From a virus, in IMG/VR virus record IMGVR_UViG_3300013119_000330, positions 1 through 50,630 of that record: 50,630 nt of DNA; one strand, written 5' to 3'. Below, piece by piece: positions 41,121-49,775 of the stretch. Under the pieces are notes generated by a model. That model was given only the letters and a program-made list of their open reading frames with translations. It did no database searches and was not told the origin of the DNA. The first letter of the stretch is position 1. Every line of letters begins with the position of its first letter. The translations under genes and the position numbers were made by a program.

Positions 41121-41379
41121 TTTTGTTTCTCAACTTAAGGATTCCCTTTACTTCATTTAGATCTTTTGAAGTTTCTTCGAGATCTGCTTGCGTCGATTCC
41201 AGAATCCTCAGTACAGTATCTGATTTTTCAATTATACGATCTATACTTTCATTGAGTGCTTGAGATTGAATCTTTGCTTCTCTCGCGCTCTCTTGACGCT
41301 CTGCCCCTTTATACTGATAAACCCCAAACAAACCCAAGGCAAAAACGCCATAGAATATAAAAATACTTCTTGTCTTCAT
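41110..41379 (-). CDS. Spanin-like inner-membrane coiled-coil protein
   Basis: 89 residues from the ATG at 41379 with GAGGAGG upstream. N-terminal membrane anchor I-F-I-F-Y-G-V-F-A-L-G-L-F-G-V-Y, then a long coiled coil to the end: the layout of phage i-spanins. It lies immediately after the transglycosylase gene and overlaps the lipoprotein gene 39054-41120 by 11 bases, where an o-spanin lipoprotein would be expected. Confidence 0.65.
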   Translation of the reverse strand: MKTRSIFIFYGVFALGLFGVYQYKGAERQESAREAKIQSQALNESIDRIIEKSDTVLRILESTQADLEETSKDLNEVKGILKLRNKNEK

Positions 41380-41404
41380 GGTACCTCCTCGTACGCTCCC
41401 TATC

Positions 41405-41887
41405 TCAACATCCATCTTCATCTAAGATAGATTTATATTTCTTCACAATCTTAATATAATGCATTCTATCATAAGAATTCTTCCAGCGCAAGCAGATCGT
41501 GCCAGTACTATAAAAGCACAACCCCTTGTTTACATTACCCTTGGCATAAACCCTTATATTGTAAGATAAGATTTGGGCGCCTACTTTTATTGACACTTTC
41601 GGGTTCTTCAACTGTTCGCAAGTGTATTTCCTATTTTTGGTTTCTGGTCCACCTGTCCATCTAGGTATTACCTGAGTGAGTCCGCATGCTCCCGCTGGCG
41701 AAGTGACCCACGGTACAAACGAACTCTCGGCCATAATTACGGCCGCCAAGAGAGATGGTTCAATGTCATTCTTTTCTGCTTCTGCAATTATTGTTGGAAC
41801 ATAAGAGCACGCTCTGCGTGATGAAGAATCTGTAAGTCCAAAACTGCTGCCGATAATTGCACAGAGTGCTAGCATTGAGACTGGCAT
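41405..41887 (-). CDS. Secreted lytic transglycosylase (SLT family)
   Basis: 160 residues. Signal peptide (about 1-18), then the goose-lysozyme-like SLT core: catalytic Glu in I-M-A-E-S-S-F (about 53), G-A-C-G-L-T-Q-V, and I-K-V-G-A-Q-I-L. It cleaves peptidoglycan between MurNAc and GlcNAc in the periplasm. Overlaps the ThyX stop (TAATG). Likely lysis or wall-remodelling enzyme. Confidence 0.9.
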   Translation of the reverse strand: MPVSMLALCAIIGSSFGLTDSSSRRACSYVPTIIAEAEKNDIEPSLLAAVIMAESSFVPWVTSPAGACGLTQVIPRWTGGPETKNRKYTCEQLKNPKVSIKVGAQILSYNIRVYAKGNVNKGLCFYSTGTICLRWKNSYDRMHYIKIVKKYKSILDEDGC

Positions 41888-42594
41888 TATCTCTCCTCCA
41901 TCTTATTCAATATAAATGATTGTACTGAGTGTGGGAACAGACCCTCTACAATCTCCAGGCATGCCTCGGCAACCTGTTGGATCTCCCACTGGGCGCCCTC
42001 ATGTGAGCGCAGCTGCACAAACTTAAGAAGGTTGTGTAAATTAACAGTTCCATAATATTTGGTGTATAAATTCTGAGGGAGGATACCTCTGGCCTGTTCC
42101 CTGCAGACACCCGCATCAAGCAGACTTTCAAACAACTTCAGACTCTCTGAGTGATGAGATTTTACCAAGTCTGCCGCTAGAGCGGAAACTGGAAATCCTG
42201 ACCTGTTGTATTCCAGTATTGGATTTGTTAATTTATCCTTACTCGCCTGTCTATTACTTTCGTGCTGGGTTCTAAATTCTCTAGGTTCATAGAACTCCAT
42301 ATCTACAGCAGTATACCTTCTAGATATCTCATTGTATGCCCAAGTGCGGTGTCGATGATGCTGACTACGAATAAACAAAGGTACCGTGAACCTAAAAGTA
42401 ACAGTGCAGTGCTCAAAAGGAGAAGAATGATTATGGGACATAAGATAATTGATGAGTTTGATGTCCTTCTCATCTACTTCTTCCTTTTCCGACCCAAAAG
42501 AGACCCGCGCTGCATTAACAACCGACAAATCTGAACCCATATGTGAAATGTATTCAACCGCACCTATATCGTCTCCATATAGTTCAATTCTCAT
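41887..42594 (-). CDS. thyX: Flavin-dependent thymidylate synthase ThyX
   Basis: 235 residues from the ATG at 42594, 4 bases after AGGAGG; an upstream in-frame start at 42615 lies inside groES. The ThyX motif R-H-R-x(7)-S is exact (R-H-R-T-W-A-Y-N-E-I-S, about 79-89), followed by R-R-Y. Converts dUMP to dTMP with FAD, NADPH and methylene-THF. Overlaps groES by 11 bases. Confidence 0.97.
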   Translation of the reverse strand: MRIELYGDDIGAVEYISHMGSDLSVVNAARVSFGSEKEEVDEKDIKLINYLMSHNHSSPFEHCTVTFRFTVPLFIRSQHHRHRTWAYNEISRRYTAVDMEFYEPREFRTQHESNRQASKDKLTNPILEYNRSGFPVSALAADLVKSHHSESLKLFESLLDAGVCREQARGILPQNLYTKYYGTVNLHNLLKFVQLRSHEGAQWEIQQVAEACLEIVEGLFPHSVQSFILNKMEER

Positions 42595-42904
42595 TCGGCC
42601 TCCTGTAGATCCCAACTACATAGTTTTCTAAAATCATGTAGTGTGTTCTACCACCTGCTTCAACTTCCTCAATCATAGACTTGTCAACAACAATCTCTTT
42701 CGGTCCGATTCTGTTAAACTTCAACTCATGAAAGTCCTTCTTACAATCAGAAGCAACATCCACTACGGTTGCCTTGATGAACCTGGACTCTTCTTGCTTG
42801 AAATCATCTGGTAAAATTACACCAGTGTCCGTCTTCTCTTCCTTGTAGTGTGGCACAATTGCAATGTGTCTGTTGACAGGTTTCAGCATCATCAAATCAG
42901 TCAT
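42584..42904 (-). CDS. groES: GroES-type co-chaperonin
   Basis: 106 residues. Starts with L-K-P-V-N-R-H-I-A-I-V-P, has the mobile loop E-K-T-D-T-G-V-I-L-P (cf. G-I-V-L that docks into GroEL), and V-V-D-V and E-V-E-A-G-G-R-T-H-Y-M-I-L-E-N-Y-V-V-G-I at the end. A 15-residue-longer middle than typical GroES recalls phage co-chaperonins. It should cap the phage GroEL (25677-27254) or the host one. Confidence 0.9.
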   Translation of the reverse strand: MTDLMMLKPVNRHIAIVPHYKEEKTDTGVILPDDFKQEESRFIKATVVDVASDCKKDFHELKFNRIGPKEIVVDKSMIEEVEAGGRTHYMILENYVVGIYRRPNEN

Positions 42905-43169
42905 CGGCGCCTCCGAAGTTTTGCTTTAGGTGGTTAAAGTAATCGGTAATCATCTCAAGGTCATCACCTTGCTTTAACATTCGATATACCTTGACCGCCA
43001 TACGCATGTCTTCTTTGGTCAACCAATCGTTCTCAGCATAACTGGATCTTAGGTCTTTCAGATGCTCCTTGAGAGGTTGCATCTCCTCTTCAATGGCAAC
43101 AAATGCCTTAATAAATTTGACGATGTGCTCGTCCTTTGTCATATGATCTTCTTCTTTATCACCAAACAT
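42897..43169 (-). CDS. Small helical protein, faintly GapR/DUF2312-like
   Basis: 90 residues, helical: I-V-K-F-I-K-A-F-V-A-I-E-E-E, then K-E-H-L-K-D-L-R-S-S-Y-A-E-N-D-W and M-A-V-K-V-Y-R-M-L. The helix-turn order is similar to the GapR (DUF2312) DNA-binding domain, but lengths differ and the call is weak. AAAGGAG precedes the ATG. First gene after the promoter at 43196-43224. Confidence 0.55.
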   Translation of the reverse strand: MFGDKEEDHMTKDEHIVKFIKAFVAIEEEMQPLKEHLKDLRSSYAENDWLTKEDMRMAVKVYRMLKQGDDLEMITDYFNHLKQNFGGADD

Positions 43170-43195
43170 AGTAACTCCTTTCCATTGGTAGAATA

Positions 43196-43224
43196 ATAAT
43201 ACTAAATTATATCAATTAATGCAA
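43196..43224 (-). promoter_or_regulatory. Sigma-70-like promoter for groES-thyX operon
   Basis: Minus strand: TTGCAT (43224-43219), 17 bp, TATTAT (43201-43196). Confidence 0.65.
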
Positions 43225-43256
43225 GTGTTTTTTCAAACAAAATGAAATAAAATTAT

Positions 43257-43328
43257 TTAAGATTGAAGGGGCGGAAACATGTACCATACGTAGATGATGG
43301 CCGCTTGCAACAACAGTAACCTTGCCAT
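43257..43328 (-). CDS. Membrane micro-protein after the phosphate permease
   Basis: 23 residues: M-A-R, helix L-L-L-L-Q-A-A-I-I-Y-V-W-Y-M-F, P-P-L-Q-S. Starts 3 bases after the permease stop. Very short, ribosome-binding site weak. Confidence 0.4.
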   Translation of the reverse strand: MARLLLLQAAIIYVWYMFPPLQS

Positions 43329-43331
43329 CGT

Positions 43332-44267
43332 TCACGACACCTCCTGAACCAGTAACACAATAATGATCGAAACGGACAGTCCCAACATCATCTTCATGAA
43401 GTCCTTGGCGACAAGAGGAAAGACCTTTTTCACCTTTCTATCCATTCTCGTTGCAATGGCGAGTTCACGACCACAAAGCAACCCTACAAACACCCACGTT
43501 GTGCTCATGGGAATGTTGTTCATCTGCTTTAGGTACAGTAAGATAAAAGCATAAACCGCATCGATGATTGTGGCCGAGCGCACATAAGACGTAGAGGATT
43601 TCTCAATTACTATCTGCTGTATCTTGCCACCCTTGGTATAAAAGACATACCCCAACACAGACACCAATAACACAAGCACGCCTGACAAGAACTCTACGCT
43701 CATCTGTCTTGGTGCGAACACTGCTATGTTCGCGAGGTCATGACTTAGCCAAGTGAACCATAAGAATCCCGTTGTACCCCACTGGGCGATGCGCCAGGCA
43801 CGTTCATGGTCTGGTTTAACCTTCTTCTTTTCGTCTAAGTATTTGGACAGAATCATCCAAAACCCGTAAGCTACAGTTGCTGCTATGGCATATCCAAGGA
43901 CACTCTTAACCAACATCTTCTCAAAAACAACAGTACTAGCAAAGGCGGATAACACCAAGAATGTCGTAGAGACTGGAATGCCATATCTTGTCAGCAACAG
44001 TAAAACACCTGGTGCTAATGCATGGTACCACTCAACTGTTACGAAAGGTATCTTCTCTAGGCGTCCGAAGGATATGTCTCCTCCATATGCAAACCAACTG
44101 TACAAAACAGTCGCAACAAGCACTGATGAGGCAGCTGCCCACAGTTTCCACCATGGCGTCTTCTTATTCGACACCATAAACGTTCCCAAGGTTTGAACGG
44201 CATCGTTACTCATAACCGCTGTGCCAGCAAGGGTGATCCCAACAAGGGGCAAAATCATCTCTAACAT
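43332..44267 (-). CDS. PiT-family inorganic phosphate permease
   Basis: 311 residues, about nine membrane helices. Both PiT signature regions are visible: M-S-N-D-A-V-Q-T-L-G-T near the N-terminus (G-A-N-D-x-A-N-equivalent) with G-I-P-V-S-T-T, and L-S-H-D-L-A-N-I-A with I-P-M-S-T-T-W-V-F-V-G near the C-terminus. Predicted inner-membrane ion-coupled phosphate importer, supplying phosphate for DNA synthesis during infection. Shorter than most bacterial PiT (about 400-500). AAGGAG precedes the ATG. Confidence 0.9.
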   Translation of the reverse strand: MLEMILPLVGITLAGTAVMSNDAVQTLGTFMVSNKKTPWWKLWAAASSVLVATVLYSWFAYGGDISFGRLEKIPFVTVEWYHALAPGVLLLLTRYGIPVSTTFLVLSAFASTVVFEKMLVKSVLGYAIAATVAYGFWMILSKYLDEKKKVKPDHERAWRIAQWGTTGFLWFTWLSHDLANIAVFAPRQMSVEFLSGVLVLLVSVLGYVFYTKGGKIQQIVIEKSSTSYVRSATIIDAVYAFILLYLKQMNNIPMSTTWVFVGLLCGRELAIATRMDRKVKKVFPLVAKDFMKMMLGLSVSIIIVLLVQEVS

Positions 44268-44357
44268 TTCTATAAACTCCTTTTAACTTGGATAAGTATA
44301 CTCTATGTTAGAGATGTTGTTGTGCCATTTGTGTGAAGTGTTTGAGACAAGCAGGAG

Positions 44358-46220
44358 TCAAACAAACTTAATTTCACAAGCTCCGCCAGCGCAGGCAATT
44401 TCGCCCTGCAGATCTGTATTGTCTTCCTCTTCAACAACCTTTGAGAGGTCAACCTTAGTGAGGGATGCCATCATCGCTTCATAGGTCTCCTCTGCGCAGT
44501 CTTCGAAGGGTGCCTGGGTGTACGTTCCACCATCGTATGGCAGCACTGACAGTCCATTATAACTGTTCCTATTTTCCCACATCCATTCACCGACGTCGAC
44601 CCACTCAGCGTCCTTGATCGACACAGTTGCAGAAATATTGTGAGTATTCTGACCCTTTCGGAAACCTGGCTTTACCCATTCGTCCGTCACCTGCTTTACT
44701 CTCTTAAGCAACTGAAGAGCAGACTCTGTTCTCATTATAGCACCTTCTGGGGCTCGCTGAGGGATGGAGATAACTGCCGTACTGTGTGGGCTAAAGTACT
44801 CGTCTTCAACCAACTCAGGATGATTCTTCGCCAAGTAAGAATAAATCGGTTCATTCTTGCCAACACGAATACGACGAACATAAAAATCATTGTGCCAAGC
44901 ATGAATACCAGAGGAAGTACCAAGCGCAAGACTTGTGGTACCAGCTGGTTTAACACATGTTGTTCTAGCTGCTGGTTTTACACCAATCAACTCTGCGACT
45001 CTAGCATTCTCCTTCTTGACAGTAGCGGCAGCTGCCTTCATATCCAAAAGAAGAACCTTGCCAGATGCAATACCCGTCATCGATACGCCAATGAGTGCAT
45101 CTTTCTCTGTTGTTCTTCTCCATACGTCTCTAAGATAATGAAAATCAGTGTAACTCGCCTGAAGTGTTCCGATAAAACTAGCAGCGCGGACTCTGCTCTC
45201 CAAGTCCTCCTGCCCTTCCAAATCAGATACATTTACCTCAGTCAAATTACAAAACTGATACGGTCGGAGACCTATTTCACAGCAAGGGTTAGTGCCCCAG
45301 TCCTTATCATTGGAGAAGTAAAACCCAGGTTCTCCTGCCCCTGATGCTTTGACTCGGTCCCACAAATTCATAAAATATTCTTTATCAATCTTGTGTCTCA
45401 ATAATACAACTGAGTTGTTTGCACGTCCTCTCTGTGGGTTTGTCTCCCACCAGTTGCCAGTCTTAGCAGAGATCATCTCCTCGTCGTCTGCTGAGAATAG
45501 CGATATAAGCGCTGCCCTGCGGATACCTCCCGCAAGTACAGCGTCTGCGATATGGCAAACCATATCGTGAACTTCAATAGAAGAAAGTTTGTCACCGCTC
45601 TCCTTTTCAGATAACATACCTTCCAACTTCACAAGACACTCTCTTAGTGGTTGTGGTCCAGGTGCTTTGCCTCCCGATGTTACGAGTGCCGCGCCTTTTG
45701 GACGGATGTCTGTATAATCAAATCTAAGTCTAGAACCTCCATTGAAATAGGAACGAACCAATGCCTTTACAGCATCTGCCCAACCTTCAATAGAGTCGTT
45801 GACCAAAAACCTTCGTGTTCTTTTCATGTTTGGTCTAGTAATTTCTGGTAGTTTTTCGACGTGATGCTTTTGAACACTATATCCAACACCCGTACCACCA
45901 AGCAGCAAGAACATCGCCTCGCCGAATGATCGCCAATCATCGATTGGCATGAAAGCGCAGTTAAAAATCCTGTTAGGAGCAACCTCAATTGGTTTGCCGC
46001 CAAACTGCAGGGACCTCATAGAAGGCAAAACCTTCTTGTCAAACACCAACTTATAATTTTTTCTAATCTGCAACTCTAGTTCTGGAAACTTCTTTAAGTG
46101 CATCTCCATATTTCTTGTAACCAGTTCATGCCACGTCTCTCTCCTGTTCTTTTCTGGCACATACTTGGCATATTTCATGTGCACAGTTATTTCTGACAAA
46201 ATGTCATTTGATAAACTCAC
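44358..46220 (-). CDS. nrdJ: Adenosylcobalamin-dependent (class II) ribonucleotide reductase, monomeric type
   Basis: 620 residues from a GTG with GGAGG upstream. N-terminal F-N-C-A-F (active-site Cys), the G-G-T-G-V-G-Y-S loop, N-P-C-C-E-I near 308 with the radical-bearing Cys, and a C-terminal C-x4-C (C-A-G-G-A-C) as in monomeric RTPR. No class I small subunit is present. It needs coenzyme B12 from the host and makes dNTPs (or dNDPs); the glutaredoxin at 24536-24790 could help. Overlaps the helicase stop by 4 bases. Confidence 0.95.
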   Translation of the reverse strand: MSLSNDILSEITVHMKYAKYVPEKNRRETWHELVTRNMEMHLKKFPELELQIRKNYKLVFDKKVLPSMRSLQFGGKPIEVAPNRIFNCAFMPIDDWRSFGEAMFLLLGGTGVGYSVQKHHVEKLPEITRPNMKRTRRFLVNDSIEGWADAVKALVRSYFNGGSRLRFDYTDIRPKGAALVTSGGKAPGPQPLRECLVKLEGMLSEKESGDKLSSIEVHDMVCHIADAVLAGGIRRAALISLFSADDEEMISAKTGNWWETNPQRGRANNSVVLLRHKIDKEYFMNLWDRVKASGAGEPGFYFSNDKDWGTNPCCEIGLRPYQFCNLTEVNVSDLEGQEDLESRVRAASFIGTLQASYTDFHYLRDVWRRTTEKDALIGVSMTGIASGKVLLLDMKAAAATVKKENARVAELIGVKPAARTTCVKPAGTTSLALGTSSGIHAWHNDFYVRRIRVGKNEPIYSYLAKNHPELVEDEYFSPHSTAVISIPQRAPEGAIMRTESALQLLKRVKQVTDEWVKPGFRKGQNTHNISATVSIKDAEWVDVGEWMWENRNSYNGLSVLPYDGGTYTQAPFEDCAEETYEAMMASLTKVDLSKVVEEEDNTDLQGEIACAGGACEIKFV

Positions 46221-47599
46221 TTCTTCGACCCTCCTTTAAACTCTTTATACTTTTCATTCAATAATTTCTTTTGTTTCTTTGCTGCATCTTTAACAATATC
46301 TTCCATCTCCTCTTGCGTCATCGCCTTCGGCAAGACCTTGATTTTGACATTAGCAGTATCCATAAATATGGGGTATATCATACCATCGGGACCATTTCTG
46401 TTCTTTGCGATGTAAATTCTTCCACTATTGGTATTTTTGTCCTCAACAGTTCTTGAGACAGAGAAAATAAAATCCGCGACGAAGCACTTATTGAATGCTT
46501 CAGATATTGACTCCATAGTAATAACCTCTGCATTGAGACCAGACCGATTAGTCTGGGAGGCGGTCCAAATTGGGCAACCGACCTCCTGTGAAATGCCACG
46601 CAATTCTTCATAAATAGCCTCAAGTTGGTGTCTTTTCTCTTCTTTTGAGGATCCCTCTGGTTTTATCAAGTCAGCATAATCTACAATAATTAGATCTGGA
46701 ACAAACTCCTGGTTTTTCATCTTCTCGATGTGGTTCTTTATCGTCTGGATAGTAGCTGACCTAGTAGGATACTCTTTTACGATGAGTTTACCTTTTAAAT
46801 CCTTCAAGTCATCGTAAATCTGTTCCTTGAATGCTGTTATGTCATTGAGATGATACCCAGTAATGCAACTATCATATCTATTGGCGACAACAGTGTCAGC
46901 CAACTCTAGAGTGTAGTGCACCACATTCTTTCCTTCCTGCAGCGCTTTAGATCCAAGATGAACTAGCACCATGGACTTGCCAGCACCTGTTGGTGCAATC
47001 ACAACACCAAGTTCACCCTTTCCAAGCCCACCTTTAGAGATATCGTCAAGTGGATCCCACCCAGTAGTAACTGGATTTCTTGCCTTCTTTTCAAATCGCT
47101 GTTCAAAATCCTCCATATAATCATACCCGAGGTCATTTGAGGTTCCTAGTTTGATTGCATCGTTGATTACTTTTGCAACCTGGTCAAACGATGACTTCTT
47201 TAACAGCGGAACACACCTGATCATCGCTTCTTGTAACTTCTGCTTCTTACAGAAGTCAAGGGCAGTATCCTTTATATATCCAGACTCTGAATGGTTGATT
47301 TCTTGAGACAATACCCTAGCATAATAATCCCTCAACATCTTCTGCACAGAGTCTTGCTCCTCAGTGATGCCAGTTCGCAATATGCTGGTCATTATCTTTC
47401 TAGTGGGGTGTACGCCATACTTTTTCTTATACCCCTTGATCTTGTTAACAAAGACTCTGAGATAAGTTAATTCAAGGAAATTTATGTCCAAGACCTCAAA
47501 GATCTGATCCGCAAAGGGACGATCATCCAAGATTAAGTGGCACAGGTTTTCTTGAAAGTTCTTTCCGAACTTAGAGAAGTCTTGATTCATTTTATCCAT
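46217..47599 (-). CDS. Replicative DNA helicase (DnaB/gp41-like)
   Basis: 460 residues. N-terminal helical domain, then a RecA-like core: Walker A A-P-T-G-A-G-K-S (about 200-208), Walker B L-I-I-V-D-Y-A-D-L, and T-A-S-Q-T-N-R. Unwinds DNA 5' to 3' at the fork. Overlaps the nuclease gene stop by 1 base. No primase is recognisable in the window. Confidence 0.92.
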   Translation of the reverse strand: MDKMNQDFSKFGKNFQENLCHLILDDRPFADQIFEVLDINFLELTYLRVFVNKIKGYKKKYGVHPTRKIMTSILRTGITEEQDSVQKMLRDYYARVLSQEINHSESGYIKDTALDFCKKQKLQEAMIRCVPLLKKSSFDQVAKVINDAIKLGTSNDLGYDYMEDFEQRFEKKARNPVTTGWDPLDDISKGGLGKGELGVVIAPTGAGKSMVLVHLGSKALQEGKNVVHYTLELADTVVANRYDSCITGYHLNDITAFKEQIYDDLKDLKGKLIVKEYPTRSATIQTIKNHIEKMKNQEFVPDLIIVDYADLIKPEGSSKEEKRHQLEAIYEELRGISQEVGCPIWTASQTNRSGLNAEVITMESISEAFNKCFVADFIFSVSRTVEDKNTNSGRIYIAKNRNGPDGMIYPIFMDTANVKIKVLPKAMTQEEMEDIVKDAAKKQKKLLNEKYKEFKGGSKK

Positions 47600-48567
47600 T
47601 AGTTATAACTTACTCCTGATTCGATCATCGCATTGAATGTAGTCTTCAAGCAATCGATATTCAGGGAAGTCGCACCATCAACAGACATCATCTTGTTTAT
47701 CTCGGTCTTGTTGAACATGGGTTTATATTCCTCAAAGGTTGAATTAATAAAGTTGGCACATTGAATGGAGATGAGCGGTGTACTCAGCTGCATTATAGAG
47801 TAATTATCGCACACCTTCTTGTAATCGTCAATTACTTTATGATAAATTGCAAGTTTAGATTCTTCCCGCTCAGAATGCTCCTTGAGATCACTCAAATAGT
47901 AATCCCTCTCTTCGGAAAGAAACGGAAATGCCTTAGCAACAGTCTTAAGTCCAACACCCTGGAGTCCATCGATGTTGTCACTCTTGTCTCCAACCATCGC
48001 CCTGGCAAGGGCAAAGTTACAGGGATGGATAGAATGTTCTTCCAGCACTCTGCTAGTATTTAGAATCTGATCCTGTGTTGGTCTCAACAGGAGCGTCCTA
48101 TCGTCCAACAGCTGTATAAAATCCTTATCACTAGACACAACAACCTTTCGCCATTCCTGAAAGAGTGGCATTGATTTGACGTAAGCAATTACATCGTCCG
48201 CTTCGACATTTGGTTGCCTAAACTGGATGATGGGAGTTTGGTTAACGTACTCAATACACCTAACCTGCTGCCAAATCTTATTTGTGTGAATCTCTGCAGG
48301 ATTCATAGACTGGGACCATCGATTTAATTTCGGCGGCTTTCTACCTACCTTATAGTTCTTGTTCTGTTGTCGTCTTTTATTAGATCCATTGTCACCATCC
48401 CACACAACAACCAAAAGGTCGGGTTTGATCTGTCGGCACAACTTATTCATCGTTTGCAGAAAACCAACCACACCTCCGATGGGGTCGCCATTGGGTGACA
48501 TAGTGGGATTAACAATGTAGGATCTCATAAACTGGTTTTGCGCATCTACCAGCATTAACCTCTTCAT
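47599..48567 (-). CDS. FEN/T4 RNase H-like 5'-3' exonuclease
   Basis: 322 residues. The acid clusters E-A-D-D-V-I-A-Y, S-S-D-K-D-F-I-Q-L-L and G-D-K-S-D-N-I-D-G-L-Q-G-V-G are those of flap endonucleases, the last with the helix-hairpin-helix. Removes RNA primers or flaps in lagging-strand synthesis. Starts 14 bases downstream of the terminator at 48581-48608, with AAGGAG. Confidence 0.92.
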   Translation of the reverse strand: MKRLMLVDAQNQFMRSYIVNPTMSPNGDPIGGVVGFLQTMNKLCRQIKPDLLVVVWDGDNGSNKRRQQNKNYKVGRKPPKLNRWSQSMNPAEIHTNKIWQQVRCIEYVNQTPIIQFRQPNVEADDVIAYVKSMPLFQEWRKVVVSSDKDFIQLLDDRTLLLRPTQDQILNTSRVLEEHSIHPCNFALARAMVGDKSDNIDGLQGVGLKTVAKAFPFLSEERDYYLSDLKEHSEREESKLAIYHKVIDDYKKVCDNYSIMQLSTPLISIQCANFINSTFEEYKPMFNKTEINKMMSVDGATSLNIDCLKTTFNAMIESGVSYN

Positions 48568-48580
48568 ATAACTCCTTAGT

Positions 48581-48608
48581 AAAAAAAACCCCCTGCTTTC
48601 ACAGGGGG
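48581..48608 (-). terminator. Intrinsic terminator between uvsX and the 5' nuclease gene
   Basis: A perfect 7-bp stem (48589-48595 with 48602-48608, CCCCCTG/CAGGGGG), 6-base loop, followed on the minus strand by eight Ts (48588-48581). It lies 17 bases after the uvsX stop. No promoter is visible between it and the next gene, so partial read-through is likely. Confidence 0.9.
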
Positions 48609-48624
48609 TCGACCGAACACTATG

Positions 48625-49764
48625 TCAGTCTTTGGTGGGGGGATCCTCCTGATCATAAAAATCAGAAGCGTTTCCTGTTTTGTTGCTGAATTTCATTATA
48701 ACATCATCATCCATGATTTGCAAAACTCTTTTCTTAAATCTCTCATCTTGCAATTTCGAAACCCAATGTGCTCTCTGAAATTTCTCTTCCGTTCCGTCAC
48801 TATGAACAAGAGCGTACCAAGCACCTGACTGCTTCAGGTTTTCAGAAATTTGAATTGCATCGAACCAACTTTCCTTATCTTGTACACCGACAGTATCGGA
48901 ATCACCCCAAAGGATCTTAAAGTTGCAAGTTCTACCAGTTGACCCAAATCGAGACTTTTCAATCTTACACTTCACTTCGGAACCAATCCTAAAACCATTG
49001 TCATCCGTGACAAATGATGCCTTTGCCTTCCTTCCAGTTAACCACACTCTTAGAGAGTAGGAATATGGCAAAGTCTTACCACCTGGTGTCATGTAAGGCG
49101 TTGTCAATGCCTCAGATGGGGACCTAGTGATATTTGTTTTAAGTTGGTTTAATACCAACAGTGTAGCGCCAGCATTCGCAATAGGTTGTACCAACTTGGG
49201 CATACCCTTAGATAACACTCGCGCCTTCATTGCCATCGACGATTGGGGATTGTAGTCCGATTCCAAATCATGCTCTGATGGAGTGAGTGCCAGGGAGTCC
49301 CAGATAAACAACCACTTTTGAGGCATCTTCAAGAGATCCTCAATTGTGGCCATCACCATCTCCACAGAGTGTGCCTGTACATAAATTAACCCATTGTCTT
49401 CATCTTCAAGATCACATCCCGCTCTCGAAAGAAACTCTGGATCAATCGCCGACTCTGAATCAAAATATGCTACACGGTATCCCATCTGCTGTGCATTAGC
49501 TGCTACCTGAGCTGCCATAAAAGACTTGCCCGTCGCTTCGAGACCTGCTATCTCGGAGATCTTCCCTACGGGAATTCCAGCGAGTCGACCCTTACAAATA
49601 ATAGAGTCTAACCATCTGGATCCCGTAGGAATCCACTCCTTGACCTTGGTTGGGTTCTCCTCCTTGAGATTATAAGCAACAACACCACCAGCAGACTTGT
49701 TGAGTGACTTTATAATGTCCTTCGTGGACAAACCTCCTGGTTTCATTTTTGTTACTTTTGCCAT
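48625..49764 (-). CDS. uvsX: UvsX/RecA-like recombinase
   Basis: 379 residues. Walker A G-L-E-A-T-G-K-S (about 71-79), Walker B W-L-F-I-W-D-S-L, and L-V-L-N-Q-L-K of RecA loop L1/L2 area, with an M-A-T-I-E-D-L region. Longer than T4 UvsX by few residues in the acidic C-terminus. Forms filaments on ssDNA coated with the SSB (49776-50531) and promotes strand exchange and recombination-dependent replication. Confidence 0.93.
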   Translation of the reverse strand: MAKVTKMKPGGLSTKDIIKSLNKSAGGVVAYNLKEENPTKVKEWIPTGSRWLDSIICKGRLAGIPVGKISEIAGLEATGKSFMAAQVAANAQQMGYRVAYFDSESAIDPEFLSRAGCDLEDEDNGLIYVQAHSVEMVMATIEDLLKMPQKWLFIWDSLALTPSEHDLESDYNPQSSMAMKARVLSKGMPKLVQPIANAGATLLVLNQLKTNITRSPSEALTTPYMTPGGKTLPYSYSLRVWLTGRKAKASFVTDDNGFRIGSEVKCKIEKSRFGSTGRTCNFKILWGDSDTVGVQDKESWFDAIQISENLKQSGAWYALVHSDGTEEKFQRAHWVSKLQDERFKKRVLQIMDDDVIMKFSNKTGNASDFYDQEDPPTKD

Positions 49765-49775
49765 CCTACGTCACC

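Noticed and set aside
42595-42615. ThyX start at the upstream in-frame codon (42615)
   Set aside because: The ATG at 42594 has AGGAGG at a proper distance and begins the conserved ThyX fold; the upstream codons lie inside groES.
44330-44357. Possible terminator after the ribonucleotide reductase
   Set aside because: Only a 6-bp GTTTGA/TCAAAC stem with a large loop and no T-tract.
44640-45344. 234-residue plus-strand open frame
   Set aside because: Antisense to the ribonucleotide reductase, whose motifs are intact; no start context.
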